Of a stretch of 64,000 bases of DNA, positions 55,217 to 64,000 are shown one piece after another. The DNA is from Oscillospiraceae bacterium (lineage in GTDB: Bacteria; Bacillota; Clostridia; Oscillospirales; Oscillospiraceae), in NCBI GenBank assembly GCA_015067995.1, contig SVLJ01000007.1:40403-104402 (forward strand), written 5' to 3'. Position 1 is the stretch's first letter; every line of letters starts with the position of its first letter. A model generated the notes under the pieces. It was not told the origin of the DNA. It was given only the letters and a program-made list of their open reading frames with translations, and searched no databases. The translations under genes and the position numbers were made by a program.

Positions 55217-56578
55217 TTACACTTTTACAACGGGGAAACGGTCGGGCAGGACGATGCCGGCACGGTCATAGATGGCGGCGCCGCGCTCACAGGCTTCCTT
55301 CAGGATGGCTTCCTCGTCCAGAGTCAGGATCTTGCGGTCACGCATCAGCCACTGGCCGTTGCACATGGTGGACTGGATGTTGGCAGAGTGCATGGCGGTG
55401 ACCAGTGCGGCGATCTTGTCGTTGACGGGCATCATGCTGGGGCCGTGAGGATCGATGACGATGAGGTCGGCCTTCTTGCCCACTTCCAGAGAGCCGTACA
55501 GGTGATCGTCCAGCAGAGCGCGGGCGCCCCACTTGGTGGCCATGCGCAGGATATCCTGACTGGGAACCACGGTGGGATCCAGACGCCAGCCCTTGTGGAT
55601 CAGGGAGGTGAGCCACATCTCGTCCACCATGTCCATGTGGTTGGAGGAAGATGCGCCGTCAGTGCCGATGGAGGGCATGATGCCCATCTCCAGCATCTTG
55701 GGGATGCGGGCGAAACCCAGCACGCGCATGGCGGAGGCGGGGTTATGAGACACTTTTACTTCACGCTTTTTGAACAGTTCCAGTTCCTCGTCGGTGAGCC
55801 ATACGGTGTGGACAGCCAGAAGGTTCTTGTCCAGCACGCCCAGATCCTCCAGATGCTTCACGGTGCCGCAGCCCCAGCGTGCATAGGTGTAGTCCTTCTC
55901 CTCTTTGGCCTCGGCAACGTGCATGTGGATACCTACGCCGTACTTATCGGCCAGCTCCTTGGTGCGGATGCACAGCTCATCGGTGTTGTTGAAGATGGTG
56001 CGCAGACCGAACCAGACTTGCACGCGGCCGCCGGCGGTGTTGTGATACTTTTCCAGATCGGCTACCTGCTGCTCCAGTTCCTGCTCCATGGTGCGCTGCC
56101 AGATCTTGGGGAGGCCGTCGCCGCAGTCCATGACGGACTTGGCCAGCTTGCCGCGAAGACCGGACTCCTTGGTGGCGCGGGCCATACCGGTCACAAACTG
56201 GCCGCCGGGCTCGGCGAAGGAGGTGACGCCGGAGCGAATCAGCTCCAGAGAGGTCATCAGGGTGGAAACATAGGAATCTTCCTCGGTCATGTTGCTCTCA
56301 TAGGGCCACATGCGCTTGTGCAACCAGGTGATGAAATCCACGTCGTCACCAACACCTCGGGAGATCTGCTGAGAGGTATGGACGTGGGTGTTGACGAAGC
56401 CGGGCAGCACATACTTGCCCTGCAGGTCGATGACCTCGGCGTCGGGCTTCACCAGCTGGGGGTCAATCTTGCCCACGGCGATGATGTCTTCGCCCTCCAC
56501 CAGCACGCCGCCGCCGTCATAGACTGTCTCTTCAGCGCCCATAGTGACGATGTAGCCGTTCTTCAGATAAGTCTGCAT
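55217..56578 (-). CDS. Amidohydrolase family protein (MtaD/SAH deaminase or related)
   Basis: YVLPGFVNTHVHTSQQISRGVGDDVDFITWL; GIHMHVAEAKEEKD; MPSIGTDGASSSNHMDM. Confidence 0.88.
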   Translation of the reverse strand: MQTYLKNGYIVTMGAEETVYDGGGVLVEGEDIIAVGKIDPQLVKPDAEVIDLQGKYVLPGFVNTHVHTSQQISRGVGDDVDFITWLHKRMWPYESNMTEEDSYVSTLMTSLELIRSGVTSFAEPGGQFVTGMARATKESGLRGKLAKSVMDCGDGLPKIWQRTMEQELEQQVADLEKYHNTAGGRVQVWFGLRTIFNNTDELCIRTKELADKYGVGIHMHVAEAKEEKDYTYARWGCGTVKHLEDLGVLDKNLLAVHTVWLTDEELELFKKREVKVSHNPASAMRVLGFARIPKMLEMGIMPSIGTDGASSSNHMDMVDEMWLTSLIHKGWRLDPTVVPSQDILRMATKWGARALLDDHLYGSLEVGKKADLIVIDPHGPSMMPVNDKIAALVTAMHSANIQSTMCNGQWLMRDRKILTLDEEAILKEACERGAAIYDRAGIVLPDRFPVVKV

Positions 56579-56826
56579 GGGGAACATTCCTCCTAAATAC
56601 AAATTTTGCCCGGCGGTCTATGGGTTCCACAGATGCGCGGGCGAATTGGTTTCCTTATCTGTTGTATTATACCGCACGTGTTGTCGGGGAGCAACAAAAA
56701 AATGGACTTCCTGCCGTAAAAACAGGAAAAAGCTGCCGTGTATCGGAAATCGGGTCACGGCTCTTGTTGACTTTGCTGTTGGTTTGTGATAACATTTACA
56801 GGTAAATTTCTGTGGAGGTTGCTATC

Positions 56827-56973
56827 ATGGAGCATATCAAGACCATTGAGACCCGCAATCTGTGCGAGAGCGCAAAGAACGGTGGCTGCGGCGAGTGCCA
56901 GACTTCCTGCCAGTCTGCCTGCAAGACCAGCTGCGGTATCGCCAATCAGCAGTGCGAGAACAAGGAAAAGTAA
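56827..56973 (+). CDS. scfA: SCIFF ranthipeptide precursor (six-cysteines-in-forty-five)
   Basis: MEHIKTIETRNLCESAKNGGCGECQTSCQSACKTSCGIANQQCENKEK, immediately upstream of the radical SAM SCIFF maturase; not in the ORF track because of its length. Confidence 0.96.
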   Translation: MEHIKTIETRNLCESAKNGGCGECQTSCQSACKTSCGIANQQCENKEK

Positions 56974-57037
56974 TTGCACATACGGAAATGCCGCCGTTCA
57001 CAACGGCGGCATTTTTTCATAGAAGGGAAGAAGATTT

Positions 57038-58423
57038 ATGATTCATCAGTACAAACTGGGCGGCTATAACGTAGTGCTGGATGTCTGCTCCGGCTCTGTC
57101 CATGTGGTGGACGAGGTAGCTTACGACATCATCGGCATGTTTGAGACCCATGATCGGGAAACCATTCTGCAGGCCATGGCGGAGAAGTACGCTTCCCGTG
57201 CCGACATTACGGCACAGGATCTTTCTGAGTGCTATGCGCAGGTGCTCTCCCTGAAGGACAGCGGCAAGCTGTTTGCGGAGGATACCTTTGCACCCATGGC
57301 CGGTACGCTGAAGGAGAAGACCTCCGGCGTGGTGAAAGCTCTGTGCCTCCATGTGGCCCACACCTGCAATCTGAATTGCGCCTACTGCTTTGCCAGTCAG
57401 GGCAAGTATCACGGCGATCGTGCCGTGATGAGCTTTGAGGTGGGCAAACAGGCGCTGGATTTCCTGATTGCCAATTCCGGCAGTCGTAGGAATCTGGAGG
57501 TGGACTTCTTCGGCGGTGAGCCGCTGATGAATTTCGACGTGGTGAAGCAGCTGGTGGCCTATGCCCGCAGCATCGAGAAGGAAAAAAAGAAGAATTTCCG
57601 CTTCACCCTCACCACCAACGGCGTTCTGGTGGACGATGATGTGATCGACTTTGCCAACCGTGAGTGCAGCAATGTGGTGCTGAGTCTGGACGGCCGCAAG
57701 GAGATCCATGACCGCTACCGTGTGGACTACGCAGGAAACGGCAGTTGGGAGAAGATCGTTCCCAAGTTCCAGAAGTTTGTGGAAGCCAGACAGGGCAAAA
57801 ATTATTACATGCGCGGAACCTTCACCCACGCAAACCCCGATTTCCTCAAGGATATCCAGCAGATGCTGGATCTGGGTTTCCGGGAGCTGAGTATGGAGCC
57901 GGTGGTCTGCGCCCCCGGAGATCCCTCTGAACTGACAGAGGCGGATCTGGCTGTGGTTATGGAGCAGTATGAGAAGCTGGCGGAGCTGATGCTGGAAAAG
58001 GACAAAGCGGGCGATCCCTTCACCTTCTACCATTACATGATCGATCTCACCGGCGGGCCCTGCATCTATAAGCGCATTTCCGGCTGCGGCAGCGGCACCG
58101 AGTACATGGCTGTCACGCCCTGGGGCGATCTGTATCCCTGCCATCAGTTCGTGGGCGACGAGAAGTTCCGTCTGGGTGATATCTGGCAGGGTGTCACCAA
58201 CACCGCTATCCAGAGTGAGTTTGCCGCCTGCAACGTATACGCCCATGAGGAGTGTCGTGATTGCTGGGCGCGGCTCTATTGCTCCGGCGGCTGCGCTGCC
58301 AACGCCTATCATGCCACCGGTTCCATCACCGGCGTGTATGAAAACGGCTGTAAGCTGTTCCGCAAGCGCATGGAATGCGCTATCATGGTGGCCATTGCCC
58401 GTGCGCTGGGGGATAACCGATGA
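57038..58423 (+). CDS. scfB: SCIFF radical SAM maturase (SPASM domain)
   Basis: HVAHTCNLNCAYCFASQGKYHGDRAVMSFEVG; FFGGEPLMNFDVVK; C-terminal CRDCWARLYCSGGCAANAY. Confidence 0.96.
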   Translation: MIHQYKLGGYNVVLDVCSGSVHVVDEVAYDIIGMFETHDRETILQAMAEKYASRADITAQDLSECYAQVLSLKDSGKLFAEDTFAPMAGTLKEKTSGVVKALCLHVAHTCNLNCAYCFASQGKYHGDRAVMSFEVGKQALDFLIANSGSRRNLEVDFFGGEPLMNFDVVKQLVAYARSIEKEKKKNFRFTLTTNGVLVDDDVIDFANRECSNVVLSLDGRKEIHDRYRVDYAGNGSWEKIVPKFQKFVEARQGKNYYMRGTFTHANPDFLKDIQQMLDLGFRELSMEPVVCAPGDPSELTEADLAVVMEQYEKLAELMLEKDKAGDPFTFYHYMIDLTGGPCIYKRISGCGSGTEYMAVTPWGDLYPCHQFVGDEKFRLGDIWQGVTNTAIQSEFAACNVYAHEECRDCWARLYCSGGCAANAYHATGSITGVYENGCKLFRKRMECAIMVAIARALGDNR

Positions 58424-59751
58424 ATACCCCCATCTGCGACTTTGTCAGCCGCTACGTCCGGGAGAATGCGCTGCGGCTTCATATGCCGGGGCATAAGGGT
58501 GCGCCCAGGTTGGGGCCGGAACCTTGGGACATCACCGAGGTGGAAGGCGCCGACAGCCTCTATGAGGCGGAGGGCATCATCCGGGAGAGCGAGGAAAACG
58601 CCGGACGGTTGTTTGGTGCAAAAACTCTTTATTCCACGGAGGGCTCTTCCCAATGCATCCGTGCCATGGTATATCTGGCAGCGCTCCACGCGCGCAGCTG
58701 CGGGAGAGCGCCTGTCATTCTGGCCGGACGCAACGCACACAAGACATTTCTCAGTGCTGCGGCCCTGACGGGCATGGATGTGCAGTGGCTCTGGGGGAAC
58801 GGGGATTCCTATCTTTCCTGCCGGTTGACTGCCGGGGATGTAGAGGCGGCACTGGAAGCTGTACTTCCTGCGGCGGTGTATCTCACCACGCCGGATTATC
58901 TGGGCAACGCGGTGGATGTGGCTGCCATCGCGGCGGTCTGCCATGCCCGCGGTGTCCCGTTGCTGGTGGACAACGCTCACGGCGCGTATCTTAAATTCCT
59001 GAAGCCGTCCCGCCATCCCATGGATCTGGGGGCGGATCTCAGCTGCGATTCCGCTCACAAAACGCTTCCAGGCCTGACGGGTACGGCGTATCTCCACATC
59101 TCCCGCAGCGCACCTGCGCTGTTTGCGGAGCAGGCGAAGAATGCCATGGTGCTGTTTGGTTCCACAAGCCCTTCCTATTTGCTTCTGGCCTCGCTGGATG
59201 CGGTGAATGGCTATCTGGCGGAAGGTTATCCGGAAAGGCTGGCAGAGTTTGTCCGGTTTGCAGAGAGTACGAAGACCAGGCTGGCAGCGCATGGCTGGAC
59301 GCTGACGGAGGATGAGCCGCTGAAAATCACTCTCCGCACAAAACCCTTCGGGTATACCGGACGGCAAACGGCGGATATGCTTCTGGGAAAAAACGTTGTC
59401 TGCGAATTTTCCGATCCGGATTATCTGGTAATGATGCTGACACCGGAGACCGGTGCGGCGGGGTTGGAGCGTCTGGAGGCGGCGCTGCTCGCCATCCCCC
59501 GGAAAGAACCGCTGCTGACCGCTCCGCCGCAGTTGGGGCATGCAGAGCGCATCAAATCCGTCCGTGAAGCAGTGCTGTCTCCCTGCGAGACGATCCCGGC
59601 GGCAAAAAGTGTGGGTCGTGTGCTGGCGGCTGCCTCTGTGGGCTGCCCTCCGGCGGTGCCTATTGTGGTCTGCGGCGAGCGGATCGACGCAGCTGCAGCG
59701 GCCTGTTTTGCCTATTACGGTATTGAAACTGTTACCGTCATTCGGGAATAA
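58420..59751 (+). CDS. Orn/Lys/Arg decarboxylase-like PLP enzyme
   Basis: LRLHMPGHKGAPRLGPEPWDITEVEGADSLYEAEGIIRESEENAGRLFGAKTLYSTEGSSQCIRAM; CDSAHKTLPGLTGTAYLHIS; ATGA overlap with scfB. Confidence 0.92.
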   Translation: MNTPICDFVSRYVRENALRLHMPGHKGAPRLGPEPWDITEVEGADSLYEAEGIIRESEENAGRLFGAKTLYSTEGSSQCIRAMVYLAALHARSCGRAPVILAGRNAHKTFLSAAALTGMDVQWLWGNGDSYLSCRLTAGDVEAALEAVLPAAVYLTTPDYLGNAVDVAAIAAVCHARGVPLLVDNAHGAYLKFLKPSRHPMDLGADLSCDSAHKTLPGLTGTAYLHISRSAPALFAEQAKNAMVLFGSTSPSYLLLASLDAVNGYLAEGYPERLAEFVRFAESTKTRLAAHGWTLTEDEPLKITLRTKPFGYTGRQTADMLLGKNVVCEFSDPDYLVMMLTPETGAAGLERLEAALLAIPRKEPLLTAPPQLGHAERIKSVREAVLSPCETIPAAKSVGRVLAAASVGCPPAVPIVVCGERIDAAAAACFAYYGIETVTVIRE

Positions 59752-59859
59752 TGTTTCCTGCGGCAGGGAGACTCTCCCTGCCGCACCGTTTTACTGTCGA
59801 GCTCGAAAGTGCGCAAACACAGATTTCTAAAAAATGTGTGCGATACACGGAATTTCCTC

Positions 59860-59889
59860 TTGACAGGGGAAAATTTTATCCTGTATAAT
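59860..59889 (+). promoter_or_regulatory. Sigma-70-type promoter upstream of yitT-like gene
   Basis: TTGACA (59860-59865), 18-nt spacer, TATAAT (59884-59889). Confidence 0.75.
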
Positions 59890-59918
59890 TCCATCTGTAT
59901 TAGGCGAAACGCCTCGAT

Positions 59919-59960
59919 CCACGTTTGTTAGGGAAAATTCCTGGCAGACGTGTTTTTTTA
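59919..59960 (+). terminator. Intrinsic terminator within the short leader of the yitT-like gene
   Basis: ACGTTTGTTAGG-gaaaatt-CCTGGCAGACGT followed after one base by a T7 run. Confidence 0.7.
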
Positions 59961-59984
59961 TGACCCGGAAAGGCGGATAATTCT

Positions 59985-60851
59985 ATGAAAAGAGATATTT
60001 TCCGGCTGCTGCCGTCTGTGGCGGCAGTCGTTGTAGGCAACTTCCTGTACGCATTCACCGTGAAAGCGTTCCTGCTGCCCTCCGGTCTGGTGACAGGCGG
60101 AACCACTGGCATCGCGCTGACCATGGAGCACCTGTTTCAGACGCCCATCTCTCTGTTTGTGCTTCTGTTCAATGTGACCATGCTGCTGGTCGGCTGGCGG
60201 ATTCTGGGCCGTGCATTTGCACTGACCACATTGGGCAGTACCTTCCTGTATCCGTTGGCGCTGGAGGTGTGGGAGCGTGTATTGGGCAATGTGATCCTTA
60301 CCGATGACATTCTGCTCTGTACGGTATTTACCGGACTGGGCATTGGCATCTCGCTGGGTATCGTGATCCGCTCCGGCGCTTCCACCGGCGGTATGGACAT
60401 TCCCCCGCTGGTGTTGAAGAAGCTGTTCCGCATGCCGGTGTCGGTGAGTATGTATGCCTTTGATTTTGCCATTCTGCTGTCTCAGGCGTTGTTCCGTCCT
60501 ATGGAAAATATCCTTTATGGTATTCTTCTGGTGCTGATCTATACCGTTGTGCTGGATAAGATGCTGCTGATGGGAGCATCCAGAACGGAGATCAAGGTCA
60601 TCAGCGGCAAGTCCGGTGAGATCTGTGACGCCATTTTGCGTCAGGTGGATCGCGGCGTGACGCTGCTGCAGGGCAAGGGCGGTTACCTGCGGAGTGAAAC
60701 GGAGGTTGTGCTCAGCGTGATTTCCAACCGCGAGGTGTCCAAGGTGGAGCGTATCGTCCACAGCATAGACCCGGAGTGCTTCCTGATCGTCAGCCGCGTG
60801 CAGGAGGTCAAGGGCCGCGGATTCTCTCTGAATAAACAATATCATCCGTGA
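59985..60851 (+). CDS. YitT family membrane protein (DUF2179 C-terminus)
   Basis: FLLPSGLVTGGTTGIALTMEHLFQTPISLFVLLFNVTMLLVGW; RSGASTGGMDIPPLVL; C-terminal DPECFLIVSRVQEVKGRGF. Confidence 0.93.
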   Translation: MKRDIFRLLPSVAAVVVGNFLYAFTVKAFLLPSGLVTGGTTGIALTMEHLFQTPISLFVLLFNVTMLLVGWRILGRAFALTTLGSTFLYPLALEVWERVLGNVILTDDILLCTVFTGLGIGISLGIVIRSGASTGGMDIPPLVLKKLFRMPVSVSMYAFDFAILLSQALFRPMENILYGILLVLIYTVVLDKMLLMGASRTEIKVISGKSGEICDAILRQVDRGVTLLQGKGGYLRSETEVVLSVISNREVSKVERIVHSIDPECFLIVSRVQEVKGRGFSLNKQYHP

Positions 60852-60855
60852 AAAA

Positions 60856-60896
60856 ACGCTCCCGTTTGGAATTTCCAAACGGGAGCGCTATTTTGC
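60856..60896. terminator. Bidirectional intrinsic terminator
   Basis: CGCTCCCGTTTGGAA-TTTCCAAACGGGAGCG. Confidence 0.9.
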
Positions 60897-60901
60897 TGCT
60901 G

Positions 60902-62440
60902 TTACCACGGATGGAATCCGTAGGAAAGGGTGGGGGACATGGCGAAGTACAGCTCGTTGGCAAATACGCTGCTGCTGTCACCCCAAGTGGTGTCGATGTG
61001 GTATTCTGTACCGTCCAGAGTGGCAACCGTCCATGCGTGTCCAGAACCAGCCAGAGAATAGCAATCAATGTCTTCCAGCTTCAGAAGCAGATTGTAGGCG
61101 CCTGTATAGCCGTCACAAACAGCCAGGCCTTGGGTAAATAAGGACCAGGCAGTATGGCTGAGGGAGGTGTCCTCTGCTTCGGTGTCATAGCTGCAGTTTT
61201 CGCAGATCCAGCGGAAATAGACCAGAGCTTTTTCGCGTTCGGTCATGGATGGCAGCAGAAAGCCGTTGGCCAACAGTTCACTGCGGACAGACAGAGCAGC
61301 TTCCAGTGTGGCATCGCGGTAGGCAACAGTCTCATCTGCGGAAGCACCGGCGACAGAGAAGGAAACAGTCATCTCGCCAGTACGCTCGTAATAGGAGCAG
61401 GTGGCGTAATTGAGCATGTTTTCGGAATATCTGCCTATCACCCGCAGACATGTCTGCAGGACGGAGGAAACAAAGGCGCTGTCTACCGTGCGGCCATAAT
61501 TCAGAGACAGGGAAAGATCGTCCTGAGAAAGCATGTAGCGGATGGCGGCGTCAAATTCCTCGTCGGTGGATGGAGCGACGGGAATGGTGTCCGGCGCATC
61601 CACCAGATCGCTCCAGGTGATGTCCTGAGAGATGTCCGAATCCCAGAGAAGGGTAATTCGCAGCGAGGGATCCACCATGCGGGTCAGCATGGCAGCCAGT
61701 GCGCCGCGGGAGATGGGGTCGTTGGGGAGGAAGGTGCCGTCGCTGTCCACGCCCTGACAGATGCCGCTGCGATAGAGTGCCAGAATGTCCTGAAAATACG
61801 GTGTGTAATCATCCACATCCTGAATAAAGTGACGTGACGCATATCCTACGGTGACAGCATCGTGATTGATGGCGGGAAGGGCGTCTTCCGGCAGAGTCCG
61901 AGCCAGGATATGTGCCATGACAGCACGGGAGGCGGTGCTGAAATATTGACCGTCCAGCTCATCGCCCAGAATATTCAGGCTCTGGAGGTACTGCAGATAT
62001 GCTTCATAGGAGCGTTGCCCTTCCGTGCGGAAAGCGGCTGCGCCGACTTCTGCATCTCCGTGGTCGTACAGACTGCGCAGACGTCCGGCGAAGATGATGC
62101 CCTGACCAACAGTGGCATGAGCCTTGACACCGTAGGTGCCGTCTTTCTGACCAATGGAAAGACCGTATTCATACAGGGCGGTGATGTTTTCATAAAAGGT
62201 GCTCTCCGGCCTCAGATCGGAAAACTGGCCGGAATACGCATAGATCCGCACAAAGGGGTAAGGGCCCGAGACCTCCAGCGTAGCATTGCCGATGTCCGCC
62301 GTGGGGCTGTCAACGCTGTCGGGAACGGCAGTGCTGACCTCCGGAAGCGCGGCAACACTGCTGTCCACCGTGGCTTCGGTGGCCAGCGCGGTTCCGCATA
62401 GCAGAAAAACGGATATCAGCAGCGCCAGAAATTTTTTCAT
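60902..62440 (-). CDS. Secreted SLH-domain/transglutaminase-like protein
   Basis: Signal peptide MKKFLALLISVFLLCGTALA; DPISRGALAAMLTRMVDPSLR SLH-like; GLAVCDGYTGAYNLLLK / SGHAWTVATLDGTEYHIDTTWGD transglutaminase core. Confidence 0.88.
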   Translation of the reverse strand: MKKFLALLISVFLLCGTALATEATVDSSVAALPEVSTAVPDSVDSPTADIGNATLEVSGPYPFVRIYAYSGQFSDLRPESTFYENITALYEYGLSIGQKDGTYGVKAHATVGQGIIFAGRLRSLYDHGDAEVGAAAFRTEGQRSYEAYLQYLQSLNILGDELDGQYFSTASRAVMAHILARTLPEDALPAINHDAVTVGYASRHFIQDVDDYTPYFQDILALYRSGICQGVDSDGTFLPNDPISRGALAAMLTRMVDPSLRITLLWDSDISQDITWSDLVDAPDTIPVAPSTDEEFDAAIRYMLSQDDLSLSLNYGRTVDSAFVSSVLQTCLRVIGRYSENMLNYATCSYYERTGEMTVSFSVAGASADETVAYRDATLEAALSVRSELLANGFLLPSMTEREKALVYFRWICENCSYDTEAEDTSLSHTAWSLFTQGLAVCDGYTGAYNLLLKLEDIDCYSLAGSGHAWTVATLDGTEYHIDTTWGDSSSVFANELYFAMSPTLSYGFHPW

Positions 62441-62469
62441 TCGGCCCTCCTTGCATGATGGGGGGAAGA

Positions 62470-63495
62470 TCAGCCGCCCACCAAATGCAGGTCGCTGGCG
62501 ATGCGGTCTTCCATATAGGGGTTCAAAGAATTGTTGACCAGCTCCAGAATGGCGGAGTGATCCAGCAGATACAGGGAAAGGCCGTTGCTCCATTCGCCGG
62601 GCAGCGTGGAGAAGGTGATCTTATCCGTGCCCATGCTGATGGCTTCCTTGCCCAGCCAGGCCAGATTGCCCAGAGACAGATCTGTATCCACGTTCTTGTT
62701 GAAGATGCGGACAAACTCGGAGACTTTATCAAGGTTGCTCAGCTTCAGAGTCTGCTTTGCCACCGCTGACAGGAATGCCTGCTGGGTAGCAATGCGGCCC
62801 AGATCCTCGTTGCCGTAACCGGTTCCGTCGTTATTGTGGCGGAAACGAACCACGTTCAGCGCATTCTGCCCGTCCAACGTCTGCAGACCCTTTTCCAGAT
62901 GGATGGAGAGTTCCTGATAAGGGTCGTCGTAGTCCATGTTGATGGGGACATTAAACTCCACGCCGTCGATAGCGTCGATGAGCTGGACGAAACCTGCCAG
63001 ATCCACTTCCACGGTGTAGTCAACGGGAATGCCCAGACCGCCGGAGACGGTTTCTGCCATCAGATCCATGCCGCCGGTATTGTAGGCATAGTTGATCTTA
63101 TGACTGTCTCCGCGGACGTAGAATCCGGAGTCTCTGGGGATGCTGACGCAGTGGATGGATTCGCCCTTGGCATCAAAGGCCACCAGAATGTTGGTATCGG
63201 CGCCGCCGTTGCCATTGTCCACACCGGAGAGCAGAATGGTGAAGAAATCGGACTTGCGGATATTGGTGCGATCCGGCACTGCGGGATCACTCGAGCTGCC
63301 GGGTACAGCCGGCGTGTCGGGAGGCAGGATGACGGGCGGTTGGGTACTGGTAGGGTCATCATTGCTGGGCAGCTCCGGCTTTTCAAACAGGTTGCGGAAC
63401 AGCAGGATAGAACCAATGGCCAGACCCAGCACGACAATGGCGATGCACAAAAAGATCTGGGGTTGATAGTTTCTGTTGGAACGCTTGCGGGACAT
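62470..63495 (-). CDS. LytR-CpsA-Psr (LCP) family protein
   Basis: FFTILLSGVDNGNGGADTNILVAFDAKGESIHCVSIPRDS; YTVEVDLAGFVQLIDAIDGVEFNVPINMDYDD; ALNVVRFRHNN. Confidence 0.93.
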   Translation of the reverse strand: MSRKRSNRNYQPQIFLCIAIVVLGLAIGSILLFRNLFEKPELPSNDDPTSTQPPVILPPDTPAVPGSSSDPAVPDRTNIRKSDFFTILLSGVDNGNGGADTNILVAFDAKGESIHCVSIPRDSGFYVRGDSHKINYAYNTGGMDLMAETVSGGLGIPVDYTVEVDLAGFVQLIDAIDGVEFNVPINMDYDDPYQELSIHLEKGLQTLDGQNALNVVRFRHNNDGTGYGNEDLGRIATQQAFLSAVAKQTLKLSNLDKVSEFVRIFNKNVDTDLSLGNLAWLGKEAISMGTDKITFSTLPGEWSNGLSLYLLDHSAILELVNNSLNPYMEDRIASDLHLVGG

Positions 63496-63680
63496 ATTCA
63501 GCACACTCCTAAATTCAATCGTATCGGTTCAGAATGGCAGCCGAGGGAAAATGTTGCCATCGGCAAAGCCGCAAAAACAAAATACGGCAGTTTGATACCT
63601 CATTATAGGCGCAGAAAAAGGAAAGTACAAGGTAAAAAAAGTTACAATTTCTATGAATTCCCGAAAATGGCCATAAAATC

Positions 63681-63708
63681 AGATGACGTGCCGTTAAGGC
63701 ACGTCATT
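63681..63708. terminator. Terminator-like hairpin
   Basis: ATGACGTGCC-gttaa-GGCACGTCATTT. Confidence 0.6.
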
Positions 63709-63746
63709 TCACCGGATATGTCAGGAATTTTGGCATTGACGCTGAG

Positions 63747-63944
63747 TTAGACTCCGCGATATTTTTTCCGGGTGGCGATGCCGCCCCGAATGTGCCGTTG
63801 TGCTTTGTTGATGTCCAAAACCTCTTTGGCCTGCAGGTAGAGATTGCGGTTGAACGCGGGCAGGCGCTCGGAAATATCTGCTGGTGTCAAGTAAGGAACA
63901 AAAAATTTTGGGATTGAGCAATCACCGGACAGGCGATTACTCAT
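63747..63944 (-). CDS. Hypothetical protein or fragment at window edge
   Basis: ADISERLPAFNRNLYLQAKEVLDINKAQRHIRGGIATRKKYRGV; looks like the C-terminal part of a protein but family not recognised. Confidence 0.4.
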   Translation of the reverse strand: MSNRLSGDCSIPKFFVPYLTPADISERLPAFNRNLYLQAKEVLDINKAQRHIRGGIATRKKYRGV

Positions 63945-64000
63945 TTCCCATCAATGCAGCGAACACATCGTCAAACTTCCATTTGATTTTGATATGCTCG

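Noticed and set aside
63747-63944. Possible mobile-element protein at the right edge
   Set aside because: The fragment (INKAQRHIRGGIATRKKYRG) looks conserved-style but I could not assign a family; not enough evidence to call a mobile element.
1-64000. CRISPR arrays, tRNA/rRNA genes, prophage or intact IS elements
   Set aside because: No regularly spaced direct repeats, no recognisable rRNA or tRNA sequence, and no transposase/integrase with convincing motifs were found by eye; a tRNAscan/CRISPR finder run would be decisive.

Overview
The window looks like an ordinary chromosomal segment of a moderately high-GC Clostridia, probably Oscillospiraceae-like (inference from gene content and style only). 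No rRNA, tRNA, CRISPR array, prophage or intact transposon was recognised. The left part is mainly minus-strand housekeeping genes: AlaX-like editing protein, stand-alone OadB-like pump, aspS, hisS, mgsA, minD, rsmG, mscL, serS, parB/parA, GH13 amylase, PBP2, mreD, mreC, maf, dut, U32 peptidase and zapA. A plus-strand dnaD/dnaI-like pair follows, then aminotransferase, ketopantoate reductase, aldo/keto reductase, VanW, noc-like, prmA, degV, mnmE, cupin, pnp and rpsO. The right part holds a GntR/ABC transporter operon with a tail of small unknown membrane or lipoprotein ORFs, T-box-ileS, an ECF S component, lspA, rluD-type synthase, adenine deaminase, amidohydrolase, a SCIFF ranthipeptide precursor with its radical SAM maturase, an Orn/Lys/Arg-type decarboxylase, YitT, an SLH/transglutaminase protein and an LCP protein. 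The observations most worth checking are: (1) a yybP-ykoY-type (Mn2+) riboswitch with an overlapping terminator in front of an orphan OadB-like carboxylate-pump beta subunit plus a 41-aa single-TM partner; (2) a roughly 98-bp structured repeat with compensatory stem changes in the leaders of hisS and serS; (3) a perfect 36-bp palindrome that is both a parS site and an intrinsic terminator; (4) an ABC permease ending in an OadB-signature-like C-terminal tail (SIGIIGGADGPTAVFVTGG); (5) a long-range hairpin in the rpsO-pnp leader; (6) a promoter followed at once by a terminator upstream of yitT.
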